A stretch of 64,000 nucleotides of DNA from Apostichopus japonicus (taxonomy: Eukaryota; Echinodermata; Holothuroidea; Aspidochirotida; Stichopodidae). The notes beneath the pieces are model-generated. The model searched no databases. It saw nothing but the letters and a program-made list of their open reading frames with translations, and was not told where the DNA came from. The translations under genes and the position numbers were made by a program. Of this stretch, positions 60,470 to 64,000 are shown piece after piece. The stretch is taken from assembly GCF_037975245.1 (NCBI RefSeq), contig NC_092568.1, forward strand, positions 9,635,501 to 9,699,500. The letters run 5' to 3'. Position 1 is the first letter of the stretch. Each line of letters begins with the position of its first letter.

Positions 60470-63400
60470 TTAAAGATACTCCGCGAGGAGCTCATCCATT
60501 TTGCTGTTATTCAGATCCCTCGCTAACATCAGAGGCGTTTGTCCAAATCTATTTTCTCTCTTGATATCTAGCCCGGCCTCCAGCAGAAACTGCATGCAAA
60601 CTGTCTGATCGTTAGCGGCAGCCTGGAATATAAAAAAATGTCCAGGAAATTGGTCATAAGAATGCTGTTCTGTGGACACCTTTATTTACCATAAAAAAAT
60701 AGAGCAATATTAGCAAAGATAACTTTACCTCTACCGTAACAGTTTTGCTACAAATAGCCTTCGACCTCAACAACAGGCTTCTCATACACAATGTGGTACA
60801 GTTAAATACCAAACATGCGATCTGTCCAAGCTTCCCTTGGGATTTTATGTTTAGGAAGGTGTATTAGTGTAGAGAGACAGGTAAGAGGGGAGTGAAGTAA
60901 ATGTTTGGCATATGTTGACTTCAAATGACCTTTAACCTTTAGCAATAATAGGCTCCTTAAATTTGACATGGCACATCTACATACTTAATATGAGATCTGC
61001 CCAACCTTACCTTCTACAGATATCATGTTTACAAGGTTTTTCAAAATTTCAATATTACAGATCGACAGGTCAGGCAGGGCTAGAATACTAAAAATATCTG
61101 ATTTCTGTTCATCATATCATGAAAATTAAAGACATCACAAGTGGTATACCAAATTTGTATTGCCCTTTTGTTGTTACCACTACCATAACATTTTCAAAAA
61201 TGTTCATCCCAAATTTAGTTTTCCCATGGAAGACTTTTCTTACTACTCAAAATATCAATAGGTATCATATGGGATGAATTTAAGAGAATCAAAAAAGCTT
61301 CAAATGTTTGGAGGGAAAAATATGTCTTTTTTTTGTGGCTGTGTTAATTTTTCCAACAGTAAACATTCCATTTCTTTTAAAATAATTTCTGGACCTTACC
61401 ACATGCAGTGCGGTATTTCCGGAGTAGTCTGCAAGATTTAGGTCCACCCCTGCAAGCTTGAAAGCTCGGAGACGATCAACATTACCAGACCCTGCTGAAC
61501 TGAATAAGATAAACAACAACAACAACGATAAATTAGTCTACGTAGGGGACAACTGTATTGTAACTGTCATTAATGGGTAGACAGAGAGAGGCATGCAGTA
61601 GAATGGAAGGTAGAATGAGAAAACACAAGGTGATATCCTCTAACACAGGGTTCCCCTAACTTTATCACCCCACGAACCCCCTGTGGATGTCAGAGTTGTC
61701 CACGAACCCCCAACTTTTTGAGACACGATCTAAGTCATTGTTATACAATAATATGCATAACAGCCTGTGTCTGTTTCATAATTCAGTTATTCATCACATG
61801 CACGGTACGGTACTACTATGGCAACATATGCGTATGGAACGCCAAAAGAGTTTGTCGATAGGTATGACTTTTGAACATTACTAAATTATATGATATATCA
61901 GATTTTAGTTCAACGAAAAGTACTCTAGTTTTGACTTTCAGAAACGTCCCATGGGATGGACTCACTCACCCCCTGAGGGTTCATGCACCCTGTTAGGGAA
62001 CCCCTGCTCTAACACATTCACTGTGCGAAATCAGCAACACATCTCACTTCTGTGCTGTATGAAATCGCTGATCATTTCTCACATTCCAGCATGGCTTGTG
62101 CAGTGCTGCATGCTGGCATTTGTTTACATATTATGTGATCAATTATCATATTATCGTATTATTGTATTTCAATATAACTCGATGAAGTGTTCGCTAGAAC
62201 ACCTAGTGTGTGCTTTCCCTCTACTCAACAACAAGTAGTGTTACTACTTCTATAACAGACAGCAGCGCCCTCATCAATATAGAAAATATCAAACCTACTT
62301 CAAATATATTAGCAAATTTTAAACAGTTTATTTTAACTTTGGAGTTAGCATGTACCCATCATAGTCAGAGGGTTTATCTTTTTTGTTTTGTTGCAGGAAA
62401 TGGACAACATATTCAATGGACTATGAGAGAAATTTCATGACATTATGAAAACTGATTATTAACAGTAATTGTGTTTAGTGGTTATGTAGATATCCATATG
62501 TATTAGATATACATGCATAGACATTGCACATATATGCATATTCATTATGCAATAAGACTTCGAATATGTTATTACAACCCTCCTTTCCACTGCCTCTGTA
62601 AACTCTAGTTCAAAATGCTGAGTTATTTAAGTGAAATATCAGTTGAATTTAAAAAAATGTTTCTAGTGATAATGTATATAACAATATTTATTATACATGT
62701 ATACATGCACAGGCATTTGCACACATACGCATATTCATTATGCAATAAGACTTCGAATATGTTATTACAAACCTCCTTTCCACTGCCTCCATAAAATCTA
62801 GTTCAAAATGTTGAGTTATTTAAGTGAAAAATCAAGTTGAGTTTCAAACATGTATGAATAATAGAATTAATTATTATATATATCAAGAACTAAAAGGGCC
62901 TAAAGAGTTAAGCCAACCGGTCAATCATCAGCAAAATGTCATCAACTAAATATGACCCTCACCTGAGAAGATACGTAACCAGGTCAGGCATGTTCTCTTC
63001 AATCACATGACCACCAGTTTCTTTCATTATTTGGATTACTTCAAAATGCCTGGGAAGAGAAAAGATAAAAAGTTTTGATAACGAAAAACCAAAAGAGAAT
63101 TCCGTTTAGTAAGAACTGACCTCACATTAAACTTTTCTTTATATATTCTTTTCCTCAAAAGTATCGCAAAATCCGCATATTTATAAGGAATCTAGTCTGC
63201 ATCTCATTTTATACTACAATACTACAACAAAAAACCTAGAGTGTTTTCTGTATGATCAGTTGAGGTTTTACTTTGAGCAGTTGGTTCTGCTTTGCGATGT
63301 AATTCTATATTTAAAGTTTGTTTGCATGCAATCACAAAACAAACCAAAGCAAAACAAAGGTTGCATGAGTTGTGACCACTATAAATTGCAAAAAGTTGGA

Positions 63401-63617
63401 CAAAAGGAGAAAATCACCAACACCAAAATGAAAGAGTATTAATCTTGACTTACGCATGCAAAACAGCCTCTAGGAATGGAGTGTGGCCAAAGCGATCCAT
63501 GACGTATATAGAACAACCGTTTTCGAGCAGAAACTTGACCACTTTGTAATTGCCTTCGGCCGCAGCGATGTGAAGAGCAGTTCGACCGTCGTAATCTTGA
63601 CAGAGAAGATCTCCTCG
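60470..63617 (-). CDS. Ankyrin-repeat gene, 3' part; resembles the L-asparaginase (ASPG) C-terminus
   Basis: Four minus-strand exons, in transcript order 63617-63454, 63049-62963, 61499-61400 and 60622-60470, join in frame through GT-AG introns to give 167 residues ending at TAA 60472-60470. They encode two ankyrin repeats (DYDGRTALHIAAAEGNYKVV; DRFGHTPFLEAVLH), a linker (ENMPDLVTYLLSSAGSGNVD), then two more (DYSGNTALHVAAANDQTVCM; NRFGQTPLMLARDLNNSK). This spacing, including the helical linker before an A-x-x-G-D/N-V-D/E-x-L motif, is what I recall for animal ASPG (60-kDa lysophospholipase/asparaginase). The catalytic N-terminal domain would lie beyond 64000, so the enzyme identity is inferred. 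Other ankyrin proteins remain possible. Confidence 0.88.
61646..62006. mobile_element. hAT-type MITE in an intron of the ankyrin gene
   Basis: 361 bp, left CAGGGTTCCCCTAAC, right end inverse CAGGGGTTCCCTAAC, flanked by the perfect duplication ctctaaca (61638-61645 and 62007-62014). The ends resemble vertebrate-type hAT/Charlie termini and differ from the G-run families elsewhere in the window. Confidence 0.9.
62490..62850. repeat. Diverged tandem duplication, about 2 x 190 bp, in an ankyrin gene intron
   Basis: Two blocks share gcatattcattatgcaataa, cttcgaatatgttattacaa and ctcctttccactgcctc in the same order (about 62530-62650 and 62725-62845). Confidence 0.9.
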
Positions 63618-63899
63618 CTGATAAAAGAGAGATTTTTACAACTTTCAAATCCCAAATTAGAAAGTCAATCTTTTTTTCCAGTTGTCAACACTTTTACCAA
63701 ACCCTACCAGCTATTAATTTATAATAATATTGCAATATAATTAAAGCAAGCCCTCCTCGTAGCTGTTTTCACCGAGTGAAGTTTGATGACTGAACAATAA
63801 CTTTTGTTGTTGTTTGTCAGTTACTCTTATAACAAACAGTGACTTGTCTACTTTCATTTCAAGTAATGAAGTAAACCAAAGGGACACAGAAAGGAATTT

Positions 63900-64000
63900 T
63901 CAAAGTTGTTTCTTGCCAGTGGTCAGGGGGGTAAGAGCAGGGGGGGCACTGGGGCACGTGCCCCCCACTTTTTGGAAGCTTCCTACCCCCCTGCCAGTGG
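63900..64000. mobile_element. Partial G-run MITE at the window edge
   Basis: G- and C-runs with a cactggggcacgtgcccccc mirror, similar in style to families B and E, cut by the end of the window. The 5' intron of the ankyrin gene would contain it. Confidence 0.4.

Overview
This is nuclear DNA from an animal, AT-rich and packed with microsatellites and small transposons. Only about 2.5% is recognisable coding sequence, split into short exons with GT-AG introns. The genes and repeat types fit a marine invertebrate. A deuterostome such as an echinoderm (sea cucumber) or hemichordate is my guess, but nothing here proves it. There are no prokaryotic features.

Genes. (1) 81-377 (+): an unrecognised last exon whose gene enters from the left. 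(2) 11482-11592 (-): a first exon with a TATA box, encoding a textbook signal peptide. (3) 38810-51254 (+): a complete 12-coding-exon equilibrative nucleoside transporter (SLC29/ENT) of 444 residues. (4) 60470-63617 (-): the last four exons of an ankyrin-repeat gene that runs off the right edge. Its repeat layout resembles the C-terminus of L-asparaginase/60-kDa lysophospholipase (ASPG). Genes 3 and 4 converge.

Mobile DNA. From about 1.6 to 35.7 kb, and again in gene introns, there are many short inverted-repeat elements. For most I could pair both ends and find 8-bp target duplications. Most have hAT-type ends (CA...TG, 8-bp duplication). They nest. The largest hAT-type element (17822-21172) holds both a 2.26-kb P-element-like transposon with 32-bp perfect inverted repeats and a THAP zinc-finger exon, and a second, 399-bp MITE. 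A second nest is 25533-27128 and a third 34570-35695. A roughly 40-bp GC-rich core recurs eight times inside elements whose terminal repeats differ. There are also two tRNA-derived SINE copies with CATA tails, two nearly identical copies of another tRNA-related repeat in TA microsatellites, a possible Merlin-like element and a TA-flanked fold-back element in a transporter intron.

Region by region: 0-11 kb is SINEs, a GATA/GGTA microsatellite block and MITEs; 11-13 kb holds the signal-peptide exon; 13-28 kb is nested transposons; 28-38 kb is mostly featureless apart from the 34.6-35.7 kb nest; 38.8-51.3 kb is the transporter; 51-60 kb is gene-poor; 60-64 kb is the ankyrin gene. The genes show no functional link to each other.
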